From IMG/VR virus record IMGVR_UViG_3300043775_003011, positions 1-40,028 of that record: 40,028 bases of DNA; one strand, 5' to 3'. The position numbers and the translations under genes were made by a program. Source of the DNA: a virus. Of this stretch, positions 1-8,309 are shown piece by piece. Below the pieces are notes generated by a model. That model was given only the letters and a program-made list of their open reading frames with translations. It had not been told where the DNA came from and made no database searches. The stretch's first letter is position 1. Every line of letters begins with the position of its first letter.

Positions 1-667
1 AACTAAATTCACCAAAAACTACTAAATCTGCTCTAGAATTCTTAGGAACTCCAGCAGGTTTAGCTCGATAAGACCAAATAACCTGGTCTATTCTCGTTTT
101 TATGCTTTCTTGTTTCAACCAATCGAAAATTGCATATGCGTTTTGCATTTTATCTTCAAATAAAGGAGAAGTTTCAAAAGATTCTATGTTTTTTCTAGCA
201 GCCTTATCGTCTCCACCTAATACACACTTACTTAAATCGTCGATAGATAGAACAAACTCTAACATTTCATTTGGATCGTTAGTTCCTTGATAATTATAAG
301 AAAATAAAACACAAGGAACTAATTCAGTGATAGTAGAATTTAACGTAGTTCCAGCTTGACCACCGATTGGTTTGTATATAAATAAGATTCGTTTTCCTTC
401 TATATAAAATTGAGTTTGAGGAAAAGTAGAAGCCGAAGAAGTTATTTCTTCTGGATTAAATCCTAATTTTTCTAATTCAGCTATAATAGATTTAGAACCA
501 GAAGCTCGATCCTTCAAATAAATATAGATTTTTTGAACTACTTTACCTTCAGTTTTTATTTTTGTACTTATTTTCTTTACGAAATCAAGTATGTCATTAA
601 AATCTTCAGAAGTTTGAGCTGCTTCATTAATCCATTCGGTAAACTCTTTATATTTTAGCATTCTCAT
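1..667 (-). CDS. Capsid-targeted protein of unknown function (3' end beyond window)
   Basis: An open frame runs from an ATG at 667 off the left edge without a stop, about 222 codons. It starts MRMLKYKEFTEWINEA; an internal Met three residues in gives MLKYKEFTEWINEA. This is a variant of the leader shared by the next genes and ends in I-N-E before Ala, the T4-type prohead protease pattern. The rest is a soluble mixed alpha/beta sequence that I do not recognise. The start lies a few bases after the stop of the gene at 669-1592, as expected for one operon. Confident as a gene; function unknown apart from likely packaging in the head. Confidence 0.8.
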   Translation of the reverse strand, partial: MRMLKYKEFTEWINEAAQTSEDFNDILDFVKKISTKIKTEGKVVQKIYIYLKDRASGSKSIIAELEKLGFNPEEITSSASTFPQTQFYIEGKRILFIYKPIGGQAGTTLNSTITELVPCVLFSYNYQGTNDPNEMLEFVLSIDDLSKCVLGGDDKAARKNIESFETSPLFEDKMQNAYAIFDWLKQESIKTRIDQVIWSYRAKPAGVPKNSRADLVVFGEFS

Positions 668-668
668 A

Positions 669-1592
669 TTAATTAAATAGTGTTGGGAATAATTGTTCTA
701 CTTCAGTTGGTACTGGCATTTTAGCTGATAATATATAAATTTTGAATCTATTTAGAATAGCATCTAAACGATCTTTGTGTATGAATTTAGGTGATGTTGT
801 TAATGCGAATGCATTTTCAAAAGTCATAACTTCAGCAGGTTTAACACCTTCACCGAAAGCAAATTTAACAACTTCTTCTGGTGTGCTGGTAATGAATTTG
901 TCTTGGTCATGTAAAAGAGAAGCAGTTTTAACTAATGCACCCTTTTTACCCATAAAAGTTTTTTCTACTTGATAGATTCCTTTCTCTAAACGAATAACAT
1001 ATTGTTTGTATTGTTCGGTTTCTCCGGTTTCAGTTTTCTTTGTAGTTTCTTTCATACATTCAGAAACTATCGACATTAAGAGTACATTTCTGTACATTCC
1101 TTTGTATTTTGATTCTGCAATTTTAAAGTTTGGAGAGTAGTACATGAAACGTGACCAATCTAAATTAGTAGAAAGCATAAAATCTACTTGAGCAGTTCCA
1201 TTGTTTTTCTTACCTGCTACAGGAACTCCAATAGATATCTGTTCAAATCCTTTCGCGGTTCTAGTTGAATATCCTTTTGATTTGAATGTGTCTTCTAAAA
1301 ATTGAAGTGCATCTTCCATAGATATTCCATTAACTCCAGCAATTTTATCTACTGAAACGGCAATATCGATATCACCACTAGTAATTTCATCAGCTTTCTT
1401 GCCATATGAACCAATAGGTGATGCATCAACTCCTTTACCTCCTAAACCAATTAGAGGAAATAAATTCTTTTCAACCCAATCATAAGTATCAATTACTTCT
1501 GGTTGTGTTAAAGGACGAGAATCCTCTATTGCATTTCCACTTTCATTTAAGAAGGTAGAAACAAAGTCTTTAAATTTTAGCATATTTCTCAT
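669..1592 (-). CDS. Capsid-targeted polymerase-beta-type nucleotidyltransferase
   Basis: 307 residues from the ATG at 1592, just after the stop of the upstream gene; a longer ORF start upstream overlaps that gene and is less likely. The leader MLKFKDFVSTFLNE ends in a predicted prohead cut site before Ser. Residues 61-76 (GSYGKK..., then SGDIDIAV) give the Gly-Ser plus D-x-D signature of the polymerase-beta nucleotidyltransferase fold, and VDFML near residue 137 supplies the usual third acidic residue. Such enzymes move NMP to proteins, nucleic acids or small molecules; the substrate cannot be read here. Context suggests it enters the cell with the DNA. Family call good, role inferred. Confidence 0.8.
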   Translation of the reverse strand: MRNMLKFKDFVSTFLNESGNAIEDSRPLTQPEVIDTYDWVEKNLFPLIGLGGKGVDASPIGSYGKKADEITSGDIDIAVSVDKIAGVNGISMEDALQFLEDTFKSKGYSTRTAKGFEQISIGVPVAGKKNNGTAQVDFMLSTNLDWSRFMYYSPNFKIAESKYKGMYRNVLLMSIVSECMKETTKKTETGETEQYKQYVIRLEKGIYQVEKTFMGKKGALVKTASLLHDQDKFITSTPEEVVKFAFGEGVKPAEVMTFENAFALTTSPKFIHKDRLDAILNRFKIYILSAKMPVPTEVEQLFPTLFN

Positions 1593-1593
1593 A

Positions 1594-1833
1594 TTATTCT
1601 TCTTCCTCACATTCGTAAGCTGGACCAATTCCTCTTATCGGCACTTTTAATTTTTTGCCAGTTTTATCGTCTACTACAATTAAATAATCACCTTTAACTT
1701 CAGCAACTTTTCCTGTATGATTTATATGAGTTCCAGGAACTATGTATTCGATGATGTTTCCAGGTCGAACATGCGAGTATGCTTCAGTAATAAATTCCTC
1801 ATAAGTAGGTAATTTTTTCATTCTATCTTTCAT
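1594..1833 (-). CDS. Small capsid-targeted protein, KOW/SH3-like
   Basis: 79 residues from an ATG at 1833 that overlaps the upstream stop as TAATG. A second Met gives MKKLPTYEEFITEA at 1821, which is exactly the shared leader, so the true start could be either. After the predicted cut at I-T-E the mature part is about 60 residues, with GKVAEVKGDYLIVVDDKTGKK, reminiscent of a small KOW or SH3-like beta barrel, and a very acidic C-terminus (EEEE). No catalytic motif is visible. Function unknown; internal head protein is the contextual guess. Confidence 0.75.
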   Translation of the reverse strand: MKDRMKKLPTYEEFITEAYSHVRPGNIIEYIVPGTHINHTGKVAEVKGDYLIVVDDKTGKKLKVPIRGIGPAYECEEEE

Positions 1834-2108
1834 TATTTTTCTACCTTAGTAACATTAACATTTAGATAATTCAAATCTACATCGATAGCTAAACTAACGT
1901 TTTTCTTTTTAGCCAAATCGTTGTCCGGCTTAATTGTAATTTCATCGGCAGATCTTCTTCTGCTGAAAAGTCCACTCATTCCAGAAGGTTTAATCACTTT
2001 CCAAGCTTCTCCGTCTTTAAAATGCACTATTGCATCTACTGGAAAATCTGTTATTTTAAAAGATTTAGCTTCATTTAAGAAGTTTTCGAATGTTGGTATG
2101 TTTTTCAT
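1833..2108 (-). CDS. Small capsid-targeted protein
   Basis: 91 residues beginning MKNIPTFENFLNEA, the canonical form of the leader in this region with an L-N-E site before Ala. The remaining 77 residues are basic in the middle (FSRRRS) and beta-rich at the end, and match nothing I recognise. It overlaps the next gene's start by one base, so the two are likely translationally coupled. Confidence 0.8.
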   Translation of the reverse strand: MKNIPTFENFLNEAKSFKITDFPVDAIVHFKDGEAWKVIKPSGMSGLFSRRRSADEITIKPDNDLAKKKNVSLAIDVDLNYLNVNVTKVEK

Positions 2109-2121
2109 AGTTTATTATTTT

Positions 2122-2379
2122 TTATTGTTGGAGATTTATTAAATCACATGTTTGATACAGATGTATTATTTGATTATATACTTCTAATTCATATAATTCG
2201 ATTTTAGCATCTTTTATAGCTTTAATTGCTTCTAATTTTTTACGCAAACTAAATACGCTTGATTGACCTCGTATAATTTCTATCTTATAATACATGGCAT
2301 CGTTATGTTCTATGTAATCAATAACGTTCAGTTTTGATAAAATAGTTACAATTTGTTCTTCGTTATTAACCGATTCCAT
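2122..2379 (-). CDS. Hypothetical protein without the leader
   Basis: 85 residues, one of the few genes in this cluster that lacks the leader. It is predicted mostly alpha-helical with a central basic/hydrophobic helix (RKKLEAIKAIKDAKIELYELEV). It sits between two leader-bearing genes with 4-13 base spacers, so it is co-transcribed with them. Function unknown; it may act in the cell or in assembly rather than as cargo. Confidence 0.65.
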   Translation of the reverse strand: MESVNNEEQIVTILSKLNVIDYIEHNDAMYYKIEIIRGQSSVFSLRKKLEAIKAIKDAKIELYELEVYNQIIHLYQTCDLINLQQ

Positions 2380-2383
2380 TAAT

Positions 2384-2791
2384 CTATTCCATAGTCATTG
2401 TACAATCATCCATTAGGCCACCTAAAGCCGTTTGTATTGCTGATTGAGATTCATTTGAATTAAAGGTAACTAATTTTGTGTAGTTTTCATGATGAGCATC
2501 AATCAAAAAATGGTTTTTTAGTACTTTGAGAACTTCTACTGCAACAGTAGGTGTATCACAATCAATTTCATAAGATTTATCTCTGGCTTCATTCATCGGC
2601 TTATTGATTTTACCTTTCTTTTCATGAAGAAGTCTTAATCTTTCTCGAAGGATTTCTTCTTGTTTTTCTCGGTTTTCTTCAGGTAAACCCTTTAGTTGCT
2701 TTTTAATTTCCTTAATCTTAGCTTGAATGTTGTCCATTAAAGACTCAGCAGATTCACCGATAAATTCTTCAAATGTAGGTAAGTTCTTCAT
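2384..2791 (-). CDS. Capsid-targeted coiled-coil protein
   Basis: 135 residues starting MKNLPTFEEFIGES, with I-G-E before Ser as predicted cut site. Residues about 20-60 form a strongly charged coiled coil rich in Glu, Lys and Gln (IKEIKKQLKGLPEENREKQ). A second possible site, P-M-N-E before Ala, follows at about residue 69 and would separate the coiled coil from a C-terminal alpha/beta part. A TATATTTG box lies just upstream of the start. The mix resembles T4 core or internal proteins in style but not in sequence. Confidence 0.8.
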   Translation of the reverse strand: MKNLPTFEEFIGESAESLMDNIQAKIKEIKKQLKGLPEENREKQEEILRERLRLLHEKKGKINKPMNEARDKSYEIDCDTPTVAVEVLKVLKNHFLIDAHHENYTKLVTFNSNESQSAIQTALGGLMDDCTMTME

Positions 2792-2807
2792 AGGTTAATT
2801 TGCTATA

Positions 2808-2815
2808 CAAATATA
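2808..2815 (-). promoter_or_regulatory. TATATTTG box, host-type -7 element
   Basis: Reads TATATTTG on the minus strand, about 17 bases before the ATG at 2791, matching the TAnnTTTG -7 element known from Bacteroidota promoters. I see no clear -33 TTTG. The same octamer occurs before three other starts in this window. Confidence 0.45.
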
Positions 2816-2850
2816 AAAAAAATTCTCGAAAGAAAAAAATTTATTTGAAA

Positions 2851-4563
2851 TTATTTTTTGTGATTTTCTTTCCAAATTCCTTGCAACCAATTGTGCAATT
2901 CTTTGTTATTGTCTTTCTTGCCAATACTATATTCTTTAACAAATTCCGCTTTAAATTCATCAAAAGTAGCAGCCTCTTCAGCCATAATATGAACATCACC
3001 CATAGAAGATTCAGCAATAAAAGTAGAAGATTCTTTGATATTGGTTTCCCAATAATCTTGAAGTTTTTCAAATTCTTTACGACCCATATTAGCAATCATG
3101 TACTCTATGATGTCATTGTCGTAATCATCGGCTTCATCTCTAAAACCTCCTGGAGTATCGATGTATTTGCTACCCATGATTCTTTTGATTCTAGATTCTG
3201 GCATACCGTCGATTTCTTCTAAGAACTCTTCAAAATCTTTAGTTGCTTTGAAAAATTGAGCTTCATTAACTGAAGATTCAACTAATTTCATATTATATGC
3301 ATTCGAAACATCAGTTTTAATTTTACCGGTTTCTTTTGAATGCAATTCCATAGTTTTACGATCTGAATTTAATTTGATGAATGTAACTATACCGTAGTCT
3401 GATGTGTATTGTTTCCCGGGTTTTAGATCAGTTGCTTTACCTTCATTAATTGAAGATTCTTTAATAATGGTAATATCTTTATCAGTAACACCATCTGGCT
3501 TACGTAATCCAATTAGTTCCCATTTATTATTTTTAACTTTAAAATAGCCAACTTTACCTGATAAAACATATATTTTAGTTGGGTCATTATCTTTAGGTAT
3601 TTCAGGAGTATTTGCTTCTTTCATTAATGCTAAAGCACCTAATTCACTTAATGTAACTTTTGCGCCTTTATCTTTACCATTATCAGAAGAATGGTATAAC
3701 AATCCAGCGTTAAACAGTCTTTTTAAAACTTCACCTTTAACTAAATCAAAGCTAATTGTATCGCTTACGTTATCCCATGAATCTACTACATATTCCGGTT
3801 CAATCCAACCATAACCTCTTTTAATGTTTTTAATCAAAGTTTCTACGTCTTTATCGAATTGCTTAGCAGCAGCTTCATTAAGAGTAGATTCTAGTACTTG
3901 AGTATTATCCTTGTTCCATTCACCTTTTTTAACAAATCCATGAACCATGAAATTTGCTCTTGTTAATCCGGTCGATTTTACTAACTTATCAATAGCTGCA
4001 TTTTCAACATTAACATTACTAGTTCCTTTAATGTACTTGAACTTATATGTCTTTTTCGATTTTGAATCTAGAACAATAAATCCATCGTAAAATTTAGTCA
4101 TATCACCTTCATTAAGAGTAGATTCAAAAGTAGCAGTAATTCCTTTGATTTTATATTTTTTAGATAATTCTCCTAATTCGGTATAAAGATCGTCTAATTC
4201 ATATTCAACTAAATGTTTATAACCTTTCTTTAAGTTAATATCCGTATTTCCGGATTTGGCCATGTAATCATCTTTACCTTCAGTAATAGAAGATTCTTTT
4301 AATCCAGAAAGAATTTTCTTAGCTTTGTCTAAATCTCTTTGAGTTTTAAAGATTAAGTTACCATCATCAGATACCTGAGGAAACGCATAATGTTGGTAAG
4401 GAATTCCTTTAAGTAATTTGTCTAAATATGGTGTTCTTAAATCCATATTAGCTGGCAAATCGTCGTAATTGATGCGATATTTCGTATCCCATAACTTTGC
4501 ATCCGGATCATTTAAGATGTCTTCGTTTATGAAATCTTCGTAATTTGGTATGTAATTTTTCAT
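2851..4563 (-). CDS. Capsid-targeted polyprotein with seven predicted prohead-protease sites
   Basis: 570 residues starting MKNYIPNYEDFINED. Besides the leader site (after residue 14) there are six internal sites set in near-identical linkers: ESSITE/G (95), ESTLNE/G (152), ESTLNE/A (230), ESSINE/G (374), ESSVNE/A (434) and STFIAE/S (518). Cutting at all would free segments of about 81, 57, 78, 144, 60, 84 and 52 residues, each with its own character; the 144-residue segment may include a winged-helix-like part. The linkers match the leader's own cut site and differ from the segments around them. No segment is recognised by family. It is probably a packaged multi-protein precursor; the number of cuts is inferred. 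Confidence 0.85.
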   Translation of the reverse strand: MKNYIPNYEDFINEDILNDPDAKLWDTKYRINYDDLPANMDLRTPYLDKLLKGIPYQHYAFPQVSDDGNLIFKTQRDLDKAKKILSGLKESSITEGKDDYMAKSGNTDINLKKGYKHLVEYELDDLYTELGELSKKYKIKGITATFESTLNEGDMTKFYDGFIVLDSKSKKTYKFKYIKGTSNVNVENAAIDKLVKSTGLTRANFMVHGFVKKGEWNKDNTQVLESTLNEAAAKQFDKDVETLIKNIKRGYGWIEPEYVVDSWDNVSDTISFDLVKGEVLKRLFNAGLLYHSSDNGKDKGAKVTLSELGALALMKEANTPEIPKDNDPTKIYVLSGKVGYFKVKNNKWELIGLRKPDGVTDKDITIIKESSINEGKATDLKPGKQYTSDYGIVTFIKLNSDRKTMELHSKETGKIKTDVSNAYNMKLVESSVNEAQFFKATKDFEEFLEEIDGMPESRIKRIMGSKYIDTPGGFRDEADDYDNDIIEYMIANMGRKEFEKLQDYWETNIKESSTFIAESSMGDVHIMAEEAATFDEFKAEFVKEYSIGKKDNNKELHNWLQGIWKENHKK

Positions 4564-4570
4564 TTGAGAT

Positions 4571-5152
4571 TTATGTTAGTTTTTTTCTTAATTCTTTATA
4601 AAATGGATGAACTGATTTAGGAGTTAAAATTTTAAATTCGGTTTCATTATCAGCAATAATGGCCTCTCTAACTTTAGTTCCTGAAGGACCACCTTCAACT
4701 CTACTGTCAACCATTGCAACCGAAAATTCATCAACAGGTACATCAGACTTTTCTGAAGTTAAATATGCAACTTGTCTTTCGTAATCTTTTTGTCGATCGG
4801 AACCACATCCTATTCCTATTGTATTAAATCCCTTTTCTTGAATAAATTTTACCATTTGAGGTATAACAGTCTTATTACCAAGAGGATACATAGCAAATTC
4901 TTGAATAAAATCAAATTCACCAGCAACTCGATGACCTATTTTGGTTAATAAGGCAACATCAAACGGCGATTTTTCATTCTTCGAGAATATTTGTAATGGA
5001 ATAACAGGACATCCGAATGCCTGAGAAGTTCTTCTTAGAGCTTCAATATGTCCATTATGGAATGGTTGAAATCTTCCAGGAAATATGCATACTCGTTTGC
5101 CATTTAGTGTAGCTTCAAATACAAAATCCTCAAATGTAGGTATATTCTTCAT
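4571..5152 (-). CDS. Capsid-targeted HIGH-family nucleotidylyltransferase (NMNAT/cytidylyltransferase-like)
   Basis: 193 residues from the ATG at 5152, three bases after the upstream stop; a start five codons earlier would overlap that gene. The leader is MKNIPTFEDFVFEA. After it comes PGRFQPFHNGHIEAL (residues 25-39) with the HNGH signature of the nucleotidylyltransferase superfamily, and later GPSGTKVREAI, the equivalent of the second nucleotide-binding motif (SxTxxR). Relatives adenylylate NMN, or cytidylylate or adenylylate other phosphates. NMN adenylyltransferase is plausible since T4-like phages such as KVP40 carry NAD-synthesis genes, but the substrate is not determined. A packaged NAD or cofactor enzyme would be notable. 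Confidence 0.85.
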   Translation of the reverse strand: MKNIPTFEDFVFEATLNGKRVCIFPGRFQPFHNGHIEALRRTSQAFGCPVIPLQIFSKNEKSPFDVALLTKIGHRVAGEFDFIQEFAMYPLGNKTVIPQMVKFIQEKGFNTIGIGCGSDRQKDYERQVAYLTSEKSDVPVDEFSVAMVDSRVEGGPSGTKVREAIIADNETEFKILTPKSVHPFYKELRKKLT

Positions 5153-5154
5153 AA

Positions 5155-5613
5155 TTATTTTCGGCAATCGCCTTCTTTTATTGCAAATTCTTGAGCAATA
5201 GATTTAATTGCTCTATCGTCAGTATTAGATATCGAAGTATGAAAGAATTTACTTCCATCTTCATTTTTAAATAAACCTTTTACGGATTTTCCCATCCAAG
5301 TCTTCCAAGGAAGAGAGTCTTTATAAGCATTAATTGCTTTATCTCCGGTTTTGATAGTAACCTTATTGTTGTTGTTTGCTGCAGCTACATATTTTTTAAC
5401 TTCAGCATAATTATCATCCATATAAGCATTAAAATACTTTACAAATTTCTTAGCATTCTCATTATCTTCGGCAGAAGATATGAATTTTTTCTCGATTATT
5501 GTGTAGAAAATAACATCAACAACATTCGTTATTGGTTGTATTTCTATTCTAATTGCTAAATCCGGTGACAAATTTTCATTAATAAAGTTATCAAACGAAG
5601 GTATATTTTTCAT
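5155..5613 (-). CDS. Capsid-targeted protein of unknown function
   Basis: 152 residues starting MKNIPSFDNFINEN with I-N-E as predicted cut site. The mature part has a beta-rich start and a helical middle (NAKKFVKYFNAYMDDNYAEVKKYVAA) and ends with a basic CRK. No family is recognised. It is separated by two bases from the nucleotidylyltransferase gene downstream. Confidence 0.8.
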   Translation of the reverse strand: MKNIPSFDNFINENLSPDLAIRIEIQPITNVVDVIFYTIIEKKFISSAEDNENAKKFVKYFNAYMDDNYAEVKKYVAAANNNNKVTIKTGDKAINAYKDSLPWKTWMGKSVKGLFKNEDGSKFFHTSISNTDDRAIKSIAQEFAIKEGDCRK

Positions 5614-5628
5614 CTATTGTGATTTTTA

Positions 5629-6399
5629 TTATCTTACGAATTTTTCGAATGTAGGAATATTAACACCTTCATTATAAGGAGTTCTAACATCGATTTTACC
5701 ACCTGAAAGAGCTTTGGCAACAGAACTAACTTGTTCTGGTTCAATCTTAGGCATTTCTTGTCTCGGTGGTGCACCAGCAGGAGGTCCAAATTTTTGTATC
5801 ATTTTAAGACCGGTTGCAACCGTTGCTTTGTTTTTTTCATACCAAGCAATTGCCTTTTCTTTATTAAAGAATTTAGGGTCCATGTTTTCTCCATCATATA
5901 TACAAGCTTCAACATCTTTCATTGTTGCATTAAAGATATTAACATCTCCACCTGTCGGAATTCCACCTCGTTCGTTACCTAATGCATCACCAGCTTGTCT
6001 TAAAACTGGAACTAAGTCACCAATTTTTAAATCCGCTTTAGCCCCAATAACTTTTGCATTTGGATTATTGAATATTGTAGCAGCCCATCTATGATGACCA
6101 TCTAATATTCTATTATCTGAAGATATTACTGCATCTAAATTACCGCCTTCAACTCCAGCAATTGCTAAACCTAAAGCTTTACCTAAATAAACTGCATCTT
6201 GAGAAGGTTTAAGAGATTTAGCCGGAATACCAACTTCTTTAGTAATTACAACGTCGTCATTTGCACTACCATCACGTTTACCGGCAGTAAAAAATCCTGG
6301 ATCGTTGTGATTTCCTGGATTTGGGAATTTTTTAGGATTGATTTCCTTAGTAGCTAAATCTTCGTTAATGAATTCGCTAAATGTAGGTATGTTTTTCAT
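5629..6399 (-). CDS. Capsid-targeted ParB/sulfiredoxin-fold protein with a C-terminal leader copy
   Basis: 256 residues starting MKNIPTFSEFINED. The motif SSDNRILDGHHRWAA (residues 93-107) is the signature loop of the ParB/sulfiredoxin fold, whose phage members can be nucleases or nucleotide-dependent enzymes. A central segment is unassigned and a Pro-rich linker (GPPAGAPPRQEMP) follows. The protein ends PYNE/GVNIPTFEKFVR: a second, near-perfect copy of the leader at the C-terminus, preceded by an NE/G cut-like site. This may be a C-terminal targeting tag, or the remains of a former downstream gene's leader fused in frame. Fold call fair, activity unknown. Confidence 0.8.
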   Translation of the reverse strand: MKNIPTFSEFINEDLATKEINPKKFPNPGNHNDPGFFTAGKRDGSANDDVVITKEVGIPAKSLKPSQDAVYLGKALGLAIAGVEGGNLDAVISSDNRILDGHHRWAATIFNNPNAKVIGAKADLKIGDLVPVLRQAGDALGNERGGIPTGGDVNIFNATMKDVEACIYDGENMDPKFFNKEKAIAWYEKNKATVATGLKMIQKFGPPAGAPPRQEMPKIEPEQVSSVAKALSGGKIDVRTPYNEGVNIPTFEKFVR

Positions 6400-6414
6400 A
6401 ATTTATATATTTGA

Positions 6415-7275
6415 TTAGTAACTCCAATTAGCAGCGATACTAACTTTAAGATTCCACTTTTTTGCAAAGTTTTCCATTAAGTCGTATATCTTAGAACTTA
6501 ACATCGAGTACTTTTGATATTCTTTTGATGACGTAGTATCTCCACCATATTCATTTTCATGACGATATTGTCTAGGTTCATCTATTCTCATTCTAACTTC
6601 TTTGTGTCTTAATTCTAATCTAGGCTCATTACAGGTAATTCCTAATTTTTTAGCATTATTCCACATTTCGTCGAATATAGGAGATATTTTAGATTTAACT
6701 TTTTTCCAATCGTTTTCAATCTTAAGTCTTTCTGCAATTATTTTCTTTGCAGTTTTAGGATTGAAATATTCACCATTTTTCTTTTCGTATGCATCAAAAA
6801 TGCTTACAATGTCTTGTAGAACTTCATTATGCTTAGATATTGCTTTATAAGTTCCATAGATTACACTTCCAGTTTCTAACATATCTCCGTCAGGATGTCT
6901 GATACCGGCAAAATAATGTCCGAATTGATAAGAAGGAGTTCGAGTACTATCAGCAGAAGAATATTGAAAAGGTCCATCTGCATAAGTAGCTCTACTCATA
7001 CCTTTCACTGCAATAACTACTACAAGATTACCACCGTAGTTCCAATCCGAACGATAAACATATACGTCTAGAGGAACTTTAAGGTTTTTGCTAAGAAATT
7101 TAACAGCGTCGACTCCTTTATTGAAGTTAGAACCTGGTTCATCTATATTTTTAACAGCTTTTAAGAAGTTAGCAGGAGACATCGGCTCCATTGAATTAAA
7201 TAGAGGTTTGTTAGTTTTTTCTGCATAAAGCATATCTTCGTTAACGAAGTCTTCGAATTTAGGTATGTTTATCAT
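6415..7275 (-). CDS. Capsid-targeted protein of unknown function
   Basis: 286 residues starting MINIPKFEDFVNED with V-N-E as predicted cut site. The mature protein has an alpha/beta N-terminal half (LDVYVYRSDWNYGGNLVVVIAVKG) and a long helical, charged C-terminal half with many His, Arg and Trp residues. I recognise no family. The start is 4 bases from the upstream stop at 7279. Confidence 0.8.
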   Translation of the reverse strand: MINIPKFEDFVNEDMLYAEKTNKPLFNSMEPMSPANFLKAVKNIDEPGSNFNKGVDAVKFLSKNLKVPLDVYVYRSDWNYGGNLVVVIAVKGMSRATYADGPFQYSSADSTRTPSYQFGHYFAGIRHPDGDMLETGSVIYGTYKAISKHNEVLQDIVSIFDAYEKKNGEYFNPKTAKKIIAERLKIENDWKKVKSKISPIFDEMWNNAKKLGITCNEPRLELRHKEVRMRIDEPRQYRHENEYGGDTTSSKEYQKYSMLSSKIYDLMENFAKKWNLKVSIAANWSY

Positions 7276-7278
7276 AGT

Positions 7279-7944
7279 TTATGTATTCATTATATTTTCT
7301 AGATCTCTAGCAAGGCCTGTATTAAATTGAAATTTACTACATTTAAGACCAATAGTACTATAATTAGTACCTGATGTTTCATCAAATGAAACTCCTCCAT
7401 CATTAGAACAATATTCATCTAATACGAAAAATAAAGGATATAATTCAGATTTGATTTTATCAGCAATTGATGAAGATATTCCACCACCAATTTTAACTGC
7501 TATCAAGAAATTATTTTGTCCATCAGGTCTGAAATTACATTCACCTCTAATAAATCCACTGACTGTAGATCTAGCAGTACCTGACCAGCCTGCAGCAGCT
7601 CCAACCGAAGTAGCTTCAACTTCGTATTTTTTGTATTTTTTAATAACTTTAGATATTCTTTTAGCTAATTCGGTAGCATTTGAAGATTTGAAAATTTCAT
7701 AATCATCAGAAGGATCAGATCCTTGAACCATAATAGGATTTTTCCAATCTAATTTAACATCTTTTGTACTAATTTTGTGCTCTAATCTTTCAATTTGATC
7801 GGTATAAACTTTATGAGTCCATCCTTTTATTTCTACTGCTTGCTTAGCAATAACTAATTTATCTTTAAGTTTATTAATAATTCCTTTAGGACTAAAATCA
7901 ACAGATTCATTAACAAAATTTTCAAATAACGGTATATTTTTCAT
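7279..7944 (-). CDS. Capsid-targeted protein of unknown function
   Basis: 221 residues starting MKNIPLFENFVNES. After the V-N-E/S site comes a basic helical stretch (INKLKDKLVIAKQAVEIKGW), then a domain with Gly-rich turns (SVGAAAGWSGTARSTVSGF) and a beta-rich end. No catalytic signature that I can name. It is part of the same closely spaced operon. Confidence 0.8.
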   Translation of the reverse strand: MKNIPLFENFVNESVDFSPKGIINKLKDKLVIAKQAVEIKGWTHKVYTDQIERLEHKISTKDVKLDWKNPIMVQGSDPSDDYEIFKSSNATELAKRISKVIKKYKKYEVEATSVGAAAGWSGTARSTVSGFIRGECNFRPDGQNNFLIAVKIGGGISSSIADKIKSELYPLFFVLDEYCSNDGGVSFDETSGTNYSTIGLKCSKFQFNTGLARDLENIMNT

Positions 7945-7956
7945 ATGATTTATGTT

Positions 7957-8304
7957 TTAATATTCAAATGGAGGTGTTCCATATTCAGATTTTTTAACGG
8001 CAAACCAATTTCTATCGATTTTAAAGTACCACCAACCACGAGAAGAATCTATGATATAGTGCTCTCCTTTAATAGCGTATGTTTTATAACCGCCTCTAGT
8101 AAAAAATTTAGTTACAGGTGAACCATCTGGCCAAGTTTTGTCAGTAGATTGAGCATGTATTGATTTACCATCAAAGGTTGCTAGAAAAATATCTGCAACC
8201 ATTCCATCGGCTCTTTCTTCTCCGGCAAATTCTTTAACTCCCGGTAGCATCGCTTCAACTGCTTCATTAATGAATTCGTCAAAAGTAGGTATATGATTTT
8301 CCAT
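7957..8304 (-). CDS. Small capsid-targeted protein
   Basis: 115 residues starting MENHIPTFDEFINEA, with I-N-E before Ala. The mature part of about 100 residues is rich in aromatic residues and Gly (SSRGWWYFKIDRNWFAVKK), suggesting a small beta-rich domain. Function unknown. Confidence 0.8.
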   Translation of the reverse strand: MENHIPTFDEFINEAVEAMLPGVKEFAGEERADGMVADIFLATFDGKSIHAQSTDKTWPDGSPVTKFFTRGGYKTYAIKGEHYIIDSSRGWWYFKIDRNWFAVKKSEYGTPPFEY

Positions 8305-8309
8305 TTTTA

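Noticed and set aside
102-290. 62-residue plus-strand frame near the left edge
   Set aside because: Antisense to the leader-bearing gene that runs off the left edge, which has a better start, leader and context.
2800-3222. 140-residue plus-strand frame over the polyprotein's end
   Set aside because: Antisense to the strong gene at 2851-4563; Phe- and Ile-rich composition is what the opposite strand of Lys/Glu-rich coding gives here.
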